Positions 1 through 41,762 of a stretch of DNA of 64,000 nucleotides are shown here, piece after piece. The translations under genes and the position numbers were made by a program. The DNA lies in NCBI RefSeq assembly GCF_902459465.1, contig NC_047081.1, positions 9,763,883 through 9,827,882 of the forward strand, given 5' to 3'. Position 1 is the first letter of the stretch, and each line of letters starts with the position of its first letter. The DNA is from Asterias rubens. Lineage: Eukaryota > Echinodermata > Asteroidea > Forcipulatida > Asteriidae. The notes under the pieces are model-generated. The model made no database searches and was not told the origin of the DNA. It saw only the letters and a program-made list of their open reading frames with translations.

Positions 1-1294
1 AAAAACAACAAAGTCAACCAACATAAAGTTGTTTACATTTGAATAAGTTTATTGTGAACAATCTGCATTAATTTTCACAAAATCCTCCCAGGAAGTTGGC
101 TGAGGATGCTGTGTTTAGCTGTCGTCTTAGAGATAAAGAGAGCCAAGATTAATGGCATGCTCTAAAACGGTTTCAAAAAAAGAAAAGAAACGCCTGGCGA
201 ACAAAGCACAGCAATTTAAAATTAAAATTAACATCCTGGCAGCAACACAAATCCCTGTCCCTTAATTGAATCTAGCACGGCTTGCCCTTGATGCTAACAA
301 TCGCCGGGAGACGGACAACAAATAGCGTTATTGAGCTGAAACGTGCATACAGCGATGAATGCAGGCTCTATTCCATTGCAATTGTGAAATCATTTGTTTC
401 TGATAGTAGCAGTATCTGATGTACAACACGTAACTCATTTATTCATATTGTACAGTTAGCTCTTGCTTATTTTTCATCAAGTTAATGGAGGCTGTGTACA
501 ACGTTTTATTGAGACATGAGAAACATTTTCATCTGATTGTTTTTTTTCCCTTCTGAATTTTGTTCTGAAATGGGCATACTTGCAGTGGGTTTCTATAAAT
601 GCTTTTTTACATAGGCCTATATGTTTGTTATTTCTTTTTTTCTCTTTTCTTTTTGTATTACTATAGGGGCCTATAAGTTATAACTATCATTATTATTTTT
701 CGTTTATTTTTTTACTTTCTTTTTTTATTAACTATATCGGTTAATTTTTTTATTTTTATTTATTTATTTGTTTAAATATATTTGTTTTCCAAGAGGAAAT
801 AGGAGATTTTGCAGTGCAACTCGCTCCCGCGAAAAGAAAAAAATAATAATGAAAATAAAAAAAATAAAAATTAAATAAAGCAAATAAATAATTAAATAAA
901 TGAAACAAATACGAAAATTTGTAACGGATGTATGTATCACTTTAAATGTTACTAACCTGTAAAAATCATGAAGGAATAATTTGAAAATTCCCCCTCCCCC
1001 ATACAGCTCTGTGTAACATACATGTACACTAATTGGACATTCCTTACGCTTTTTTGTGCTTTTAAGAAAATTACTATTCTTCAACACTGGTGAAAACCTT
1101 TTGTGGAGGTGTGTGAAGTCCACAAAGTGTTTCAAAATTGTTCCTTATGTGGACCTCTTTTGTTCTCATGTCCACACTTTGTATCTACATGGAATTCTTA
1201 TGCCCCCCCCCCCCTAACCAACACCAACAAAAACACAATAACAACTTAAAAACTGCAAAATTTACCAAAACTTTCTACATTCCATTATATTTAG
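1..1294. other. AT-rich stretch, probably paladin intron
   Basis: Lies before the first visible paladin exon. Contains low-complexity A/T runs at 690-900 and a C12 run at 1203. No exon or other gene could be recognised. Confidence 0.5.
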
Positions 1295-30132
<28,838 letters not shown>

Positions 30133-31130
30133 GGTCAAAGGTCAAAGGTCAACACAGAGCAGCTAAATGATTGTGTGTGAAGGGGTGAAAGGTCAAGGGA
30201 TGTTAGATTTCTATTAGAGTTATCGGAATTTCAGCTTTCAGTCATTTTGATTTGCTGCTGCTTTAAGTGAGTGTTTTTTTTTTCAGCCACGGCTTGCAAG
30301 AGAAACAGAGCATTAGCCACTTTAAAAAAAAAAAATGCAAGGTTGTTGTTCGAGATATGCGTCCGTGCGTAATGACCGAGTTGAGAGGCCAAATAGCTTA
30401 GATGCTTTCAGTAATTTGTTTACACAGATGTATGTCGGCATTACTGTGCATTATTTGTGTTAGTCAACTGCACCACAATCCTGCCGAAAATATGACACTT
30501 GTTGCTACTCTTATTTTTTCCATCATTTGGTAATATGAAGGTTGAAATGTGTTATGAAGTTTGCGCTTAAGTGTTTGGCGGATGTTTTTGTATTTGTTGA
30601 CGGTCTTCTTCTTTCAAGTCTATCATCTACTCTTCAAATGTTTGGCTATGATTGGGCGCATCTCACTGCCTTCTCGTTTGCTGCCATCAGGTCTTCAAGA
30701 CAGCACTGCTCCTCAAGGGCTGTGGGCATCGTAGAAGGTGTGGCATAGATTGGGGTGATGTGCCACACGCGCATTTGGTGTCATCATTTGTTGACGATGG
30801 TTGAGTTTGAGAAAGTACCGATCGTTATTTGTTGTGTTTGCTGCAAAATATCAGTTTGAGAAGTGGCAATTTACAGTGTCTGGTTTATGTTCGGGCACTG
30901 TTAATATAGTGCCAAGGCAAACCAAATATTTGTGAACTCCTCCTAGCAGTTGAATATGCTTGCCGTTTATTGATTTTCAGCCGTTTTGTGAAACGTTTTC
31001 TTTTTTTCACACTGTGTCTTGAACGGCCATTCTATCGTGCATTATTAATTGTTTGGAGAAGGGAAAACTTGGAGAGGAAAACAAAAAATTGTACACAAAT
31101 TGTATCATAAAATAATTTATTTGTGACAAA

Positions 31131-31136
31131 AATAAA
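31131..31136 (+). terminator. Candidate polyadenylation signal of paladin
   Basis: AATAAA about 1 kb after the paladin stop codon, in AT-rich DNA with no other gene on this strand nearby. There is no transcript evidence; other AATAAA words exist further on. Confidence 0.4.
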
Positions 31137-31266
31137 GAAATGTGAATAGATTTATATTTTAAAATGTACATCTAGAATACTGCCTCTGATCAACTTTTTT
31201 TGTGGAGACTTTATCAGACATTCACTTGAGTGTCAAGTGTCTGATATCAAACTTACTTTACCAGAC

Positions 31267-31652
31267 TTAAAGGCACTATTGGTAATTACTCCAAATAATG
31301 ATTAGCATAAATTCTTACTTGGTAACGGGTAATGAGGAGCTGTTGATAGTATAAAACAATGTGAGAAACGGCTCCCTCTGAGTCTGAAGTAACGTAGTTT
31401 TCAAAATAAAGATGTAATTTTCCACGAATTTGATTTTAAGACCTCAGAATTAGGTTTTGTGGTCCGAAATCAGGCATCTGAAAGCACACAACTTTCTTTG
31501 ACAAGGGTGTTTTTTCTTTCATTATTATCTCACAACTTTGACGACCAATTGAGCTCAAACTTTCACAGGTTTGTTATTTTATGCATTTGTTGAGACACAC
31601 AAAGTGAGAAGCCTGGTCTTTGACAATAACCAAAGGTGTCCAGTGTCTTTAA
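31267..31652 (+). mobile_element. TTAA-1 MITE copy, hairpin type A
   Basis: TTAA-flanked copy in the paladin 3' flank, with ends AGGCACTATTGGTAATTAC and CAAAGGTGTCCAGTGTCT. Central hairpin decayed. Confidence 0.8.
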
Positions 31653-33050
31653 ACTAACAATCTCAAGTCTGTCAAATGTAAATCAATTTGTAATTTCTCT
31701 GTTTTGAGCGAATCACTTTTTGCTCACTTTTCTGTGAGTTTTGGACAATTCAATAGAGTATAATCTGGTCAAACCTTGGATTTCAACTTTAATTTGTATC
31801 ATAGATATCATTTATGTAGATACATATTTGTTATTACATTAAAAAAATGCACCTATTTGTAAAAAATAAAATGAAGAAAACATGTATATGTAAGATTGAA
31901 ACTCAAACTAGCGTAATGTATTATCTTTATACGACTGTTTTAGTACTAAACAGTAAGATTCAAAATAAAAAGTCACTACAATTATTATGTATAAAAGAAG
32001 TGTATTTTATATGGAGAGAATGTATTTATAAACAAATGAAGAATAGATTTATGACGTATGTTTGCACCAAGTGAACCACAATACTGCAGAATAATTTAAT
32101 TATGTTATATTTTCAATGTGCCATGAGCATCACAAACTGTTGTGAAGTGCAATAATTCTTTATCGTCACACCGTTCGCACAAACTTAGATATGTTACGAG
32201 TTATATTGAACAAATTTAATAATACAATCTAATACAAATTTGAGAATTTCTTTGAGTGGGTATGTGTAGACTCGCGCAAGTCGTGCGCGTAATCAAACAT
32301 TTTTGATTGACCACTTTGGTAAACAAACTCGCGCACATTTACGGGTCCCAATGTTTCAATTATTGTGAGACTTCTACAGTCTAATATGAACGATATTTAT
32401 CTTTAGAAGAGTAATCTATGGTTCATATACTTTAAAATATACCTGAACTCTGCACAATCAATGACATCACTTTTGCTCAAAATACCTTTATGTCTAACAA
32501 ATATTTCACCACAAAGCTCTCACACGATCACCGAATCTGCTTGCCAAAATGCATGAGTACAGTTTGTACATGCGAGTAAACTTATGTATGCGCGTACCTT
32601 AGATCATCTGAGATCTGGGGACGGAGCTTTTATTTTTACCGCGAAGTGCGGAGTGATTTTTTTTTTTTTTTTTTTTTTAATACTTTGAAAACCTAAGTTT
32701 CTATAAAGGCATGAAAGGAGATACAAATCTACCTCCATCTTAAAGTATTTTCTGCTAAAAAGCTTTATGAAATTTGGCCCAGGTCAGTTGTTTGCAACAA
32801 CACAAACTGATTGCATTATAACTTTTATCTCTTCTATAAGTTTAAATCTTATACCATGTAAATTATGTTTTTTTTTCTAATTAATTTGATTGTATAAGTG
32901 TAAGTTTCTGTTTTGTTCAAAGAAAATGTGTTTTCATAGAACTGATATCCTAGGCACATTGCAGACATCATGTGGAAAATCAAGCCATGTATAGGCACCA
33001 GACTGTATAGTACACATTCCCTTATATGGGTCTCCTTTTATTTCATCGCC

Positions 33051-33252
33051 AGGCCCAATTTCATAGAGCTGCTTAAGCATAACAAGTAGCTAAGCATAAC
33101 AAGTATTCGTGCCTACTAGAATAAGCTTACCAGCTAATAAACTACCATGTCACATGTACAATTTTGTGACTGGTATCCTGCTCTTTTCTGCTTAGCTGAC
33201 ATTGTTGAGCAACATTTTCTGCTCTTAAGCAGCTCTATGAAATAAGTCCCAG
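33051..33252. mobile_element. GGGCCCAATTTCAT-family MITE copy
   Basis: GGCCCAATTTCATAGAGCTG left, AGCAGCTCTATGAAATAAGT right. A lone right end lies at 34276-34305. Confidence 0.7.
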
Positions 33253-33768
33253 ATCTCAAAAATTAGAATGTCGGCCATTTTGATGCCCTGCATTGTGTAC
33301 CAATATTTCAAAGTAGCTCAGGGAGTCATTGTTACAGCTGGGACCTTAGCTGTCGGTTAAGCATTTGTGGACCTCGTCTCACTCAACAGCAGTTATGAAT
33401 CACATTGATTTAACTGGATATTTTGTTGTTATTTAAAGAAAGAGTTTCTCTTGTTGTCTCTCCGCTTCACCTTTGACCTTGACCGTATTTTTTAACTACA
33501 AGTTTCTTGCATTGCAATTACAGTGTTGTCTCATTTGACTGCCTGTATATTGTTTTCTTGTATCAATGGCCAAATAAATACCACAATAATAATATTAACG
33601 ACAATTATAAAGAGATTAATTGATTTTGCATCATGTAAATTTGATTCGCCCTCATGTGGTCAAAGATACTAAGATTTTTTATATATTTATCTGCTCTAAA
33701 AAATGTTGCATTGGGAAAGGATGACGGCATATTATTCAAAGGAATGTTACGAGTACATGTGCCAACCT

Positions 33769-34146
33769 TTAAAGGCAGTGGACACTATTGGTAATTACTC
33801 AAAATAATTACTAGCATAAAACCTTTCTTGGTGACAAGTAATGGGGAGAGGTTGGTGGTATAAAACATTGTGAGAAACAGCTTAAGTGCCATAGTTTTGG
33901 AGAAAGAAGTAATTTTCCACGAATTTTATTTCGAGACCTCAAGTTTAGAACTTGAGGTCTCGAAATCAACCATCTAAACGCACATAACTTCATGTGACAA
34001 GGGTGTTTTCTTCTTTCATTAACTCGCAACTTTGATGACCGATTGAGCTCAAATTTTCACAGGTTTGTTATTTTATGCATATGTTGAGATACACCAACTG
34101 TGAAGGCTAGTCTTTGACAATTACCAATAGTGTCCACTGCCTTTAA
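33769..34146 (+). mobile_element. TTAA-1 MITE copy, near consensus
   Basis: Both TTAA flanks present. Perfect inverted ends AGGCAGTGGACACTATTGG and CCAATAGTGTCCACTGCCT. Type A hairpin at 33929-33967 with a near-perfect stem. Confidence 0.9.
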
Positions 34147-34983
34147 ACAATTTTTGCCAATATAGCTGTGGGTTTTGTTATTCTAAGCGGGTCGCTTTTA
34201 TTTACTTTTTGGCGTACAAAAGAGACGATTTTGAGAAGTCTATTTCGATAATTTGTATAATTTGTATAAAATTGTTGTGCTAAGCAGCTCTATGAAATTG
34301 GGCCCTGATGTTCAAACACCTTGTGCAAAATAAACACTGCTTCAGAAATGTATAATTCTGAAGGCCGGTTCATACTTCCTTGGTTTCCACTGCTTACACA
34401 GCGCGAGAAGTCTAAGCCGGAGCTGGGGAGACGGAGCTCTTGGGATCATGCTTCGGTACAGGGGAAAAAACAGTTGTGATAAAAATGACACAGTTTTTGA
34501 AAATGCTTCAGATTTGGTTAAGGTGAAGGTTAAGGTGACGGTGGTAAACATTTTATTGTATTCATTTATAATTACTGAACAAATTGAAATAATGACGATC
34601 AAATTTAATTCAGATTTTAGTAATAACATTTCAAACTGTTTATTTCCATTCACGAAACCCGAGAGTTTGTACTAGAAGTTGATTGTTTTCAAATAATAAA
34701 ACGGACCAAAGCACAAAATGAAATTCAGCGTCTTTGTGATATTTTGTATGCAAATTAAGTTGTTGCTTCTTTGACGTGTCTGTCAACAGAGAAATGAAAT
34801 TTACATGTTCAGTGCATTTAAAATAGAAACTAATTTGACAGCCATTTGCGGTCACTATCGGCAGGTTCGTACAAGTTGCTCTCAGAGGTTGAGTTTTTAA
34901 CAGAGTCGCGTGGCTAGGAGGACTAGTGCACCAGACTCAATTTTTTGGTGTATTTATACTGAGCAAGACACTCATCTATTATT

Positions 34984-35227
34984 GGGTGCGTTCGTTTAGC
35001 TTCCCTGGGTCTACCCCGGTTTGCCCCAATACATTTGAATAGCTCTGACAGGGCTCACCCCGGTCAGCCCCCAGTGCCCTGCTTGTGGAGTGGTCACTTG
35101 GGGGTGACCTAAGGTGCATGTCGTCACCACGAGAGGGCGAGTGTGATTGTTCGATTAGCTCTTGTCAGGGGCTCACCCGAGTGAGCACCGCGGGGTAGAC
35201 CCAGGGAAGCTAAACGAACGCACCCAT
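34984..35227. mobile_element. MITE with GGGTGCGTTCGTTTAGC ends
   Basis: Left GGGTGCGTTCGTTTAGCTTC and right GAAGCTAAACGAACGCACCC are perfect inverted repeats, continuing through CCTGGGTCTACCCCG. GC-rich compared with its surroundings. No clear target duplication. Confidence 0.8.
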
Positions 35228-35888
35228 AGTTTCATCCTTCAGATGTGATGTGGAGCTGTTGGTCCTTCGTGTTGTGTAGTGCCAGCATAAGAACCCAGTA
35301 CTTTTATCGTTCCTAGTATTCTTTATCTCCAATGCAAATTTAACATCTATTATGATTATGAATCATAATTGATTTGTGCAATTCACAATCATCGACGTTA
35401 ACCCAATGCTTTTATGAGAGATATTGGTGTTCATTTCCCCTATGGGAGGTTGGAAATTATGGGAACCTTATCCAAACAAACTCGAACAAGATGCTTTTTG
35501 ATGCCCATAGATGACACCCAAAAATAAAGCGCTATACAAGAACCCAGCAATATCATCAACATGTTTCAATTGATCAACTGGCATCTGACTCTGTTTTACC
35601 ATATCTAGCCACTAGTTCATCAGTTAGAGAGGGACGGCACCAGTCTAAGGCACTTATAAAGTGTTTTTGTTGTACGAAGCAGGAGTCCACATTGTCCAAG
35701 CCGTGCTCCTCAAGCGCCAAGAGGCCAGCCTTTAAGACAAAAAATAGAAAATGAAAAAAAAAGGTCTTAAAAGTATGTAGAAGATATGGAGGTATTGTGG
35801 GATATGTTTTGGAAGTATGATTTGATTATTTACATGTATAAACATATAACATGGATTCAGGGTGGACACCTCGGATAAAGAAAAAATG

Positions 35889-38800
35889 TCATAGTTTTTG
35901 TTTTGACCTCTTTTTTCTCTTAAGTTCTGCATCATTGAATTTTGGGAAAGCAATATATTCACGTGTGCCATCATCTTTTGATGCAAGCGAGAGTTCCATT
36001 GCTTGCTTCATAAAGCCCATGCATAGTAGACCATTATACGTGCACATTGATATTTGGCCTACACTGTTGCCCATGGCATGGCGCATTATAAATATACACT
36101 ATTAGTGTGTAATGCACTATGTACAAACAAAGTCTATTTCTTATAATAGTTACCTCTCTACAAAGCCCTTCTAAATCTGCTCCCGTGTACATATGAGTAA
36201 CGTCAGCTAGATCCTCAAGACACACGCCTTCATCTAGTGGCATACGCTGTGTGTACACAGACAATATCTCCAGTCTTCCCTATAGGTAAAAACAATTTCA
36301 GAATCATTTCATTTATTCATTTCATTTCACTTTATTCTGGTTGTAAAGCCAAGGACTCGCACAAAAACGAACTTCAATGATGAGAGGAGACATGGAAGGA
36401 AGTTTCAGTTTTAGATGTTGGAGGAAAACCCACACGATCAATTAGGGACTGATTTGGAATTACAAAGAGTTAACATCATGTGACAACCTTGTTCATATTA
36501 AATTTTGTGGGGGCTTGAAAATAACTCCATTGTGTCCCGTAATGAACGTCAAATAACATCAACACGAGTAGTCACAAATTCGATTTAAAACAAAAGCAGG
36601 ATTTGAAAAGTAGGATTTGAGTAAAACTAAGATCATACTGATGGAAACGTTGAGTCGTTAACCACTGATCTTTTCAGAACAAACAGTACTCAAAAGAGAT
36701 TTACACCAAGTGCTACCGCAAACCTCACTTTACAACAAAAGTGTTTTATAACTTACTTGTTTATCGGGTGGTGGTACGTAGATCAAGCAGTCGAAGCGCC
36801 CAGGCCTAAGCAATGCTCCATCAATCAAATCGATCCTGTTACTAGCACCAACAACTAGCACCCTTGGTGTATTCATCTCCGCTTTACCATCACCAGCCCC
36901 GCCCTCAGTGGGTGTGTCCTCACCGGGCGGGACACCTATGCCATCCATCTCTACTAGGAGGCAGGAAAGGAGGCGCTCTGATTGGCCGCGCCCTTTTTCG
37001 GTGCCACGCCCACCTATCAAGGAGTCTAACTCATCCAGGAAGACAATGGCGGGCGTCGTCAACCTCGCCTTCCGGAAGACCTGAGTTGGGTGAAAGTCAA
37101 TTTGTATCGTCATTATATCTTGAGATAATTTTTAGAATTAGTGACAAGGGTGAGCCTTGACTTTAGTTTTTCTACCGACATACCTCACTAATGATTTTCT
37201 CCGAGTTACCAACGAATGGAGAGTAGAGCTCGGCACAGCTGAGTGAGAGGAACGTTGCCTTGCACGCTGTGGCAGCAGCCTGGGCCAGCGTTGTCTTACA
37301 GCAACCAGGCGGTCCGTAGAGCAACACCCCCGATGGGCCTCGGACCCCAAGCCGAGCAAAGCTCTGCCAGTGTGTCATCGGCCACTCCACCGCCTGAAAC
37401 AACAGATTGATGTTTAGGGAACATGTAAAGCTCTTGTTAATCACAGATTTTGTTGTTGATGACAAAAAGTACTATTAAGGCCAGAAATTAGAAGATAAGG
37501 GATGAATTTCACAAAGAGTTAAGATTAGTCTTATCTCGTGTTAAGACGAGTTACTCGTCCTAACTTTGGACTAGCCTTAAGTTTTTACTATCTCCTAGGA
37601 CTAGACCTAAGTTTGGACGAGTCCTAACTATTTGTAAAATCGCCCCAAGATCATCCAAAAATGCACTTCTGCGAACATCACTTCTGTTTTTGTTTTTTGT
37701 TTTTTTTATGCTTCGAACATAAAAATTGAAACAGAACTATACCTGTTTGAGTTGTGACTTGACGTCTGTCAGTCCACCAATAGCATCCCACCCCACCGGC
37801 TGAAGCTCCTTCAAGATAGACCCTGCTGCTCGATGAAGGGAGGGTGTCACATGACTCAGAGAACCAATAAAATCCTCCAAAGTCACAGTAGGGCATTCCT
37901 GTATTCCATCAAATAAAACAACGTTATTTATAAATCTCATTTGTTTGTGGTATTCACTGGTTTTAGCAAAACCTTGTGAATTATGTATCCTTTTTTTTTA
38001 TACAGCTACCCAACTAGAGTTCTTACAAAAGTAAGCCATTTGTATCGTTTAGAAGTGTATGCAAAAATAATAGTTTTAATTATGCCCGCATTTTCATCAG
38101 GACTCAAGTTTTCCAGAAATCATCTCTACTCCTTAAAGGCATTGAACACTATTGGTTATTACTAAAAATAATTGTTGGCATAAAAACTTACTTGGAACGA
38201 GAAAGTTTTGGGGAAAGAGGTTATTTTTCACTCAAACAATAAAAAACTTCAGCCCTGAAGCCTTTTATCAAGCATCTGAAAGCACAGGGTATTTTTTCTG
38301 TCATTATTCTTGTGCAACTTCGATGACCACTCGAGTCCAAATTGTCACAGGTTTGTTATTTTATGCATATGTTGGTATACACCAAGTGAGATTTCCGGAA
38401 TTTGACAATTACCAAAGGTGTCCAGTGCCTTTAACACAGATTAGACTTACCAGTGAGTTGGACAGACCTCCGTCTGCCTGATCTTGACTGATTCGGCCTA
38501 GAGCTCTGAATATAGCCTGCTGGCACAGCGAGGCAAGATCTGCCCCGTTGTAGCCATTGCACTGCTTCGCCAACTCACTCAGATCCACATTATCTGCAAG
38601 ATGCATGCCCTGACAATGGCACTCTAATATGGATGCTCTCTGTGATGTGGTAGGCATGCCTACCAAAACCTAGGAAATGAACAACACGAGTGGCTTTTGA
38701 TTTCTTTTCTCTTACAGAAATAATTTGACATAAATTTCATCAAAATGATTTCATATGATGATGATTATGAAGACCGAGAACAAAACAGAAAAGGGAACAC

Positions 38801-40902
38801 AAAAGGACTCCGTGGAGGAATTCTAAAGGCTGATGAGGTGCTCCACAAAGTTTATGGGAGTTTCTTGAATACAGGGTCGCATGCTTATTTCTTATCCGGC
38901 AATATTTTAAGGGAAGCTTTCTATCATCATTATCTTTAAACCGTGTAAGTTTGAAATAAATCTGTGGAAGTTTTTGTTTTGTGTCGTACAAAAAGTACCC
39001 AAACCCTTTAAGAAAAACTTTCTCTCATGAACTCACAAATCCTAGACTTTACCTCTTGGTCAAACCTTCCAGGTCGTCTCAGCGCTGGATCCAACGCATT
39101 AGGTCTGCTGGTTGCCCCGACAACCAGCACTTTACTCTGACCCCTGACCTCATCCATTAGCATCAGGAGCTCGGCAACGACCCGGCCCTCGTGTGTTCCT
39201 CCGTCGCCGTCCCTCTTGGGGCAGAGTACGTCCAGCTCGTCGATGAAGAGGATGCAGCGGTGGGTCTCGGCGATCGTCTTGGCCTTAACGAACACCTGGC
39301 GTAGGTTGGTCTCACTCTCTCCAGGACTTGATCCGAATATTTCTGCTCCATTGATTTGTAAGAGACACACCTGAAAAATACATTTAAAAACATCAATCAT
39401 CCAAGGAAGCTAACCAAATAAATTTGATTTCAGGCCTTGAACTTCACTCTTGAGGGGGCACTCTATGACGAAAATTATTTTGGGGGTTATTTTGTGGCCT
39501 GTTCTTTGCATAATTTCACAAAGCTTTTTGGAATAATTTTGCAACATTTTTTTTTTTCACAATGTGAACCAAGCAGACATCTGCTCTAGCAATGCCAATG
39601 TCTTGGTTTGAATCCCATCCATGTGATTTGCCTGTGTTTTTTGTACAGAAGATGAAAAATCGAGATAACTTTTAAAAAATGGGTTTTAAGAACCTTGCAT
39701 TGTGAAGCAACAGACTGCATCAACGACGTCTTGCCGCATCCTGGAGGTCCTCTCAACAGAATCCCGTGAGACTGCATCAGTCCGAGTCTCCCCAGTGACT
39801 CTGGATATTCAGCGGGGTACTCGATGAGTTTCTTGAGTAACGACATCGCCTCCTCAAGACCTCCGACCTTAACTCCGCGACGATTTGAATAATGCTGCGT
39901 TGATTCGGTGCTAGAGATGTTCTGAATGTGGATTTTTGTCTTCTCGGTGATCAACTGCACAAATGAACTGCCACCTGAAGGATAGGATGATGAACTATCA
40001 ACATGGGGTAGCTCTGTACTATCATGTGATACCCTCGAACTCGAGACTTCATCGACTGATGTCGCTTTGGACGACAATGATGAGAGTGAAGCAGAGTGTT
40101 CCTTGGCATGAATAGTTTTCGACTTAGAGAAGTCAGAGGATGCATCTTGAATCGGCGATGAAGACGGATCTAAGGCAGGTGATGTACTCTGTTTATCAGA
40201 AGATGCTTCACTCGTAGAGTTGTTTTCAGCCCTGTTTAAGTTATCGGACAGAAGGGGTAAAGGTACGTCACCATCACCACCTACAAATGAGTTACCAGAT
40301 TCTTCTTCCGCAGATTGGGTACAAGAAACACCCTTTTCTCTTTGATTTGAAGCTCGTCCCAAGCCTGTTTGATTATTCTTCTCCACTAAACACTCATCAA
40401 CAGCAATGTGTAGAATCTTCGGACCTGCAAACCCGGAACTCGACTGGATCGATATCATACAACCTTTCCTAACGGCGTATCCCACCAGGAGATGCCGGAG
40501 CTGTCTAATCACGGCCTCTCTCGATGCTTGCTGAAGATGTCTTAGATTCTTAAAATCGGTGATGAGGGAAACTTTGATTCCTTGAGACGGAGGCGGCTTT
40601 GGGATCAGCTTTATGGATTCAACGGTAACGCAGTTCGTCTTTGATGTCTGGGATCTGGACTCCTCCGAGTGCACAGTTACGGTTTCTTGAACCTCTATCC
40701 AACCATCTTGAAGATCGTTCCTTAGCCACAACGAGCAGATGCTTTCATAACCGTCATGTTGGACAATACACCAGCTTCCCAGAGGTACTCCGAGCTTGTC
40801 AAGCTCGGTTGGACCAACAAAACAGCGCTGAGTGCTACTCCCCAACATTGATGTTAAATTTATTATTGACATGTCGATGCACCGATGTTGAGTCTTGACC
40901 AT
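35889..40902 (-). CDS. AFG2B: AAA+ ATPase AFG2B / SPATA5L1
   Basis: Exons in transcript order: 40902-39694, 39370-39053, 38669-38451, 37898-37743, 37393-37184, 37080-36757, 36279-36154, 36005-35889. All junctions are GT-AG with phase 0, giving 892 residues; human has about 753. The extra length is mostly a Ser-rich linker at about residues 190-320, before the first ATPase domain. D1: Walker A GPPGCGKT at 385-392, Walker B LFIDE with D447/E448, then RRPGRFD. D2: Walker A GPPGCCKT at 661-668 (human has Ala at the sixth place), Walker B VFLDE with D720/E721, then LLRPGRFD and YVPPPDKQGRL. This IYxPPPD..GRL..L pattern and the divergent N domain fit AFG2B better than AFG2A. In vertebrates AFG2B works with AFG2A, CINP and C1orf109 in pre-60S ribosome maturation and replisome unfolding. 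The last exon is the least certain. A splice acceptor abuts the ATG, so a 5'UTR exon lies upstream. Confidence 0.93.
37499..37650. mobile_element. ACTCGTCCTAA-rich inverted-repeat element
   Basis: GATGAATTTCACAAAGAGTT left, ACTATTTGTAAAATCGCC right, with ACGAGTTACTCGTCCTAACT inside. In AFG2B intron 4. Confidence 0.6.
38133..38434 (+). mobile_element. TTAA-1 MITE copy, hairpin type B
   Basis: In AFG2B intron 3, ending 16 bp from the exon 3 donor (minus strand). TTAA at both edges; hairpin at 38239-38268. Confidence 0.8.
38900..39012. mobile_element. Fragment of the palindromic MITE
   Basis: Carries TTAAGGGAAGCTTTCTATCA and AAAAAGTACCCAAACCCTTT. It lies in AFG2B intron 2, ending 41 bp from an exon. 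Confidence 0.65.
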
Positions 40903-41570
40903 CTGAGAAAAAAATTAATAATCAGAGTTATATTACCTAAATCAGGCTAATAAAAATGACCACTGGGCGCTGTTGATTTTTGTTGCAAATTTATTCCTTT
41001 TCAACGAAGGAATGATTTAAATGAAGTTATTAACCCCCTGCTTAAGTTAATGCAATCAGAATCATTATGTGATGTTCTCAAAATTTTCTTGTGTTTCGAT
41101 TGAAACATCATTGTAATAATAAAAAACAATTCAGTTAGTATGAAGAAGTCGTAATAGTATAATTTATTTATAAAACCAAAACCGATAAAAGTAACTATAA
41201 TAAAACTAGCATATATTGTTGTCAATCTGATTTTTATTAATATCTGAAAAAGCTAAACTTATGTTGTTTATTTTTATTGATGAATATTGGTGAAAGTCAC
41301 AAGTGGCAATTTCATTCACAACTCAATCAATTTAAAATTTTAGTATACAAACAGATCAGGATATTGAATATTCATAATAAAAAAAAACTTAAATATGGGG
41401 GTTTTTTTTTTTACCGCACTTCACCAGAGTTTGTTGTCTTCGAAGTAGCCCTTATTCTTAATTTGACCTGTCCTTCCTCCTGTAGACTATGAACTGATTG
41501 AAGCTATGCAAAGGCGCTTGGTCGTTATGGTTACAGATCCTCTAAATCTACATCATTGGCGGCACCTTAC

Positions 41571-41762
41571 CTAGAGTTTGAGTTGATGAGATTACAACAC
41601 TCAGTGGTCAGTCAGTGTTGTTTTGAATAATCAGTAAACACGTGTGCGGTAATATGTTAAAATCGATCTAGACTCCATGATTGCATTTTACAAGTCAAAC
41701 GAAATAGGCACCAGTCTAGAGGTAAATGAGTTTCTCAAACTAAAGAGGGCGCTATTCCAAGA
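41571..41762. promoter_or_regulatory. Likely shared promoter between AFG2B and MRPL54
   Basis: AFG2B and MRPL54 are divergent. On the minus strand a good donor (CTCTAG then GTAAGG) at 41571/41570 could end the AFG2B 5'UTR exon, which the acceptor next to its ATG requires. On the plus strand the MRPL54 start sits in CCAAGATGGCGAC, close to the YY1 consensus AANATGGCGGC, with AGAGGGCGCTATT 12 bases before it. That would leave under 200 bp for both start sites. This is inference from motifs only. Confidence 0.5.

Larger units (their letters stand above)
30133..35888. other. Paladin 3'UTR and intergenic DNA, repeats only
   Basis: No gene is recognisable here. The first kilobase is probably paladin 3'UTR. 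Beyond it lie two TTAA MITEs (31267, 33769), GGGCCC-family pieces (33051, 34276), a poly-T run near 32660 and an inverted-repeat element at 34984-35227. Short open frames here have no recognisable protein content. Confidence 0.6.

Noticed and set aside
30542-30748. 68-residue open frame in paladin 3'UTR
   Set aside because: No motif, no splice sites, lies inside the likely 3'UTR.
36864-37160. Plus-strand open frame opposite AFG2B
   Set aside because: Shadow of AFG2B exon 6 on the other strand.
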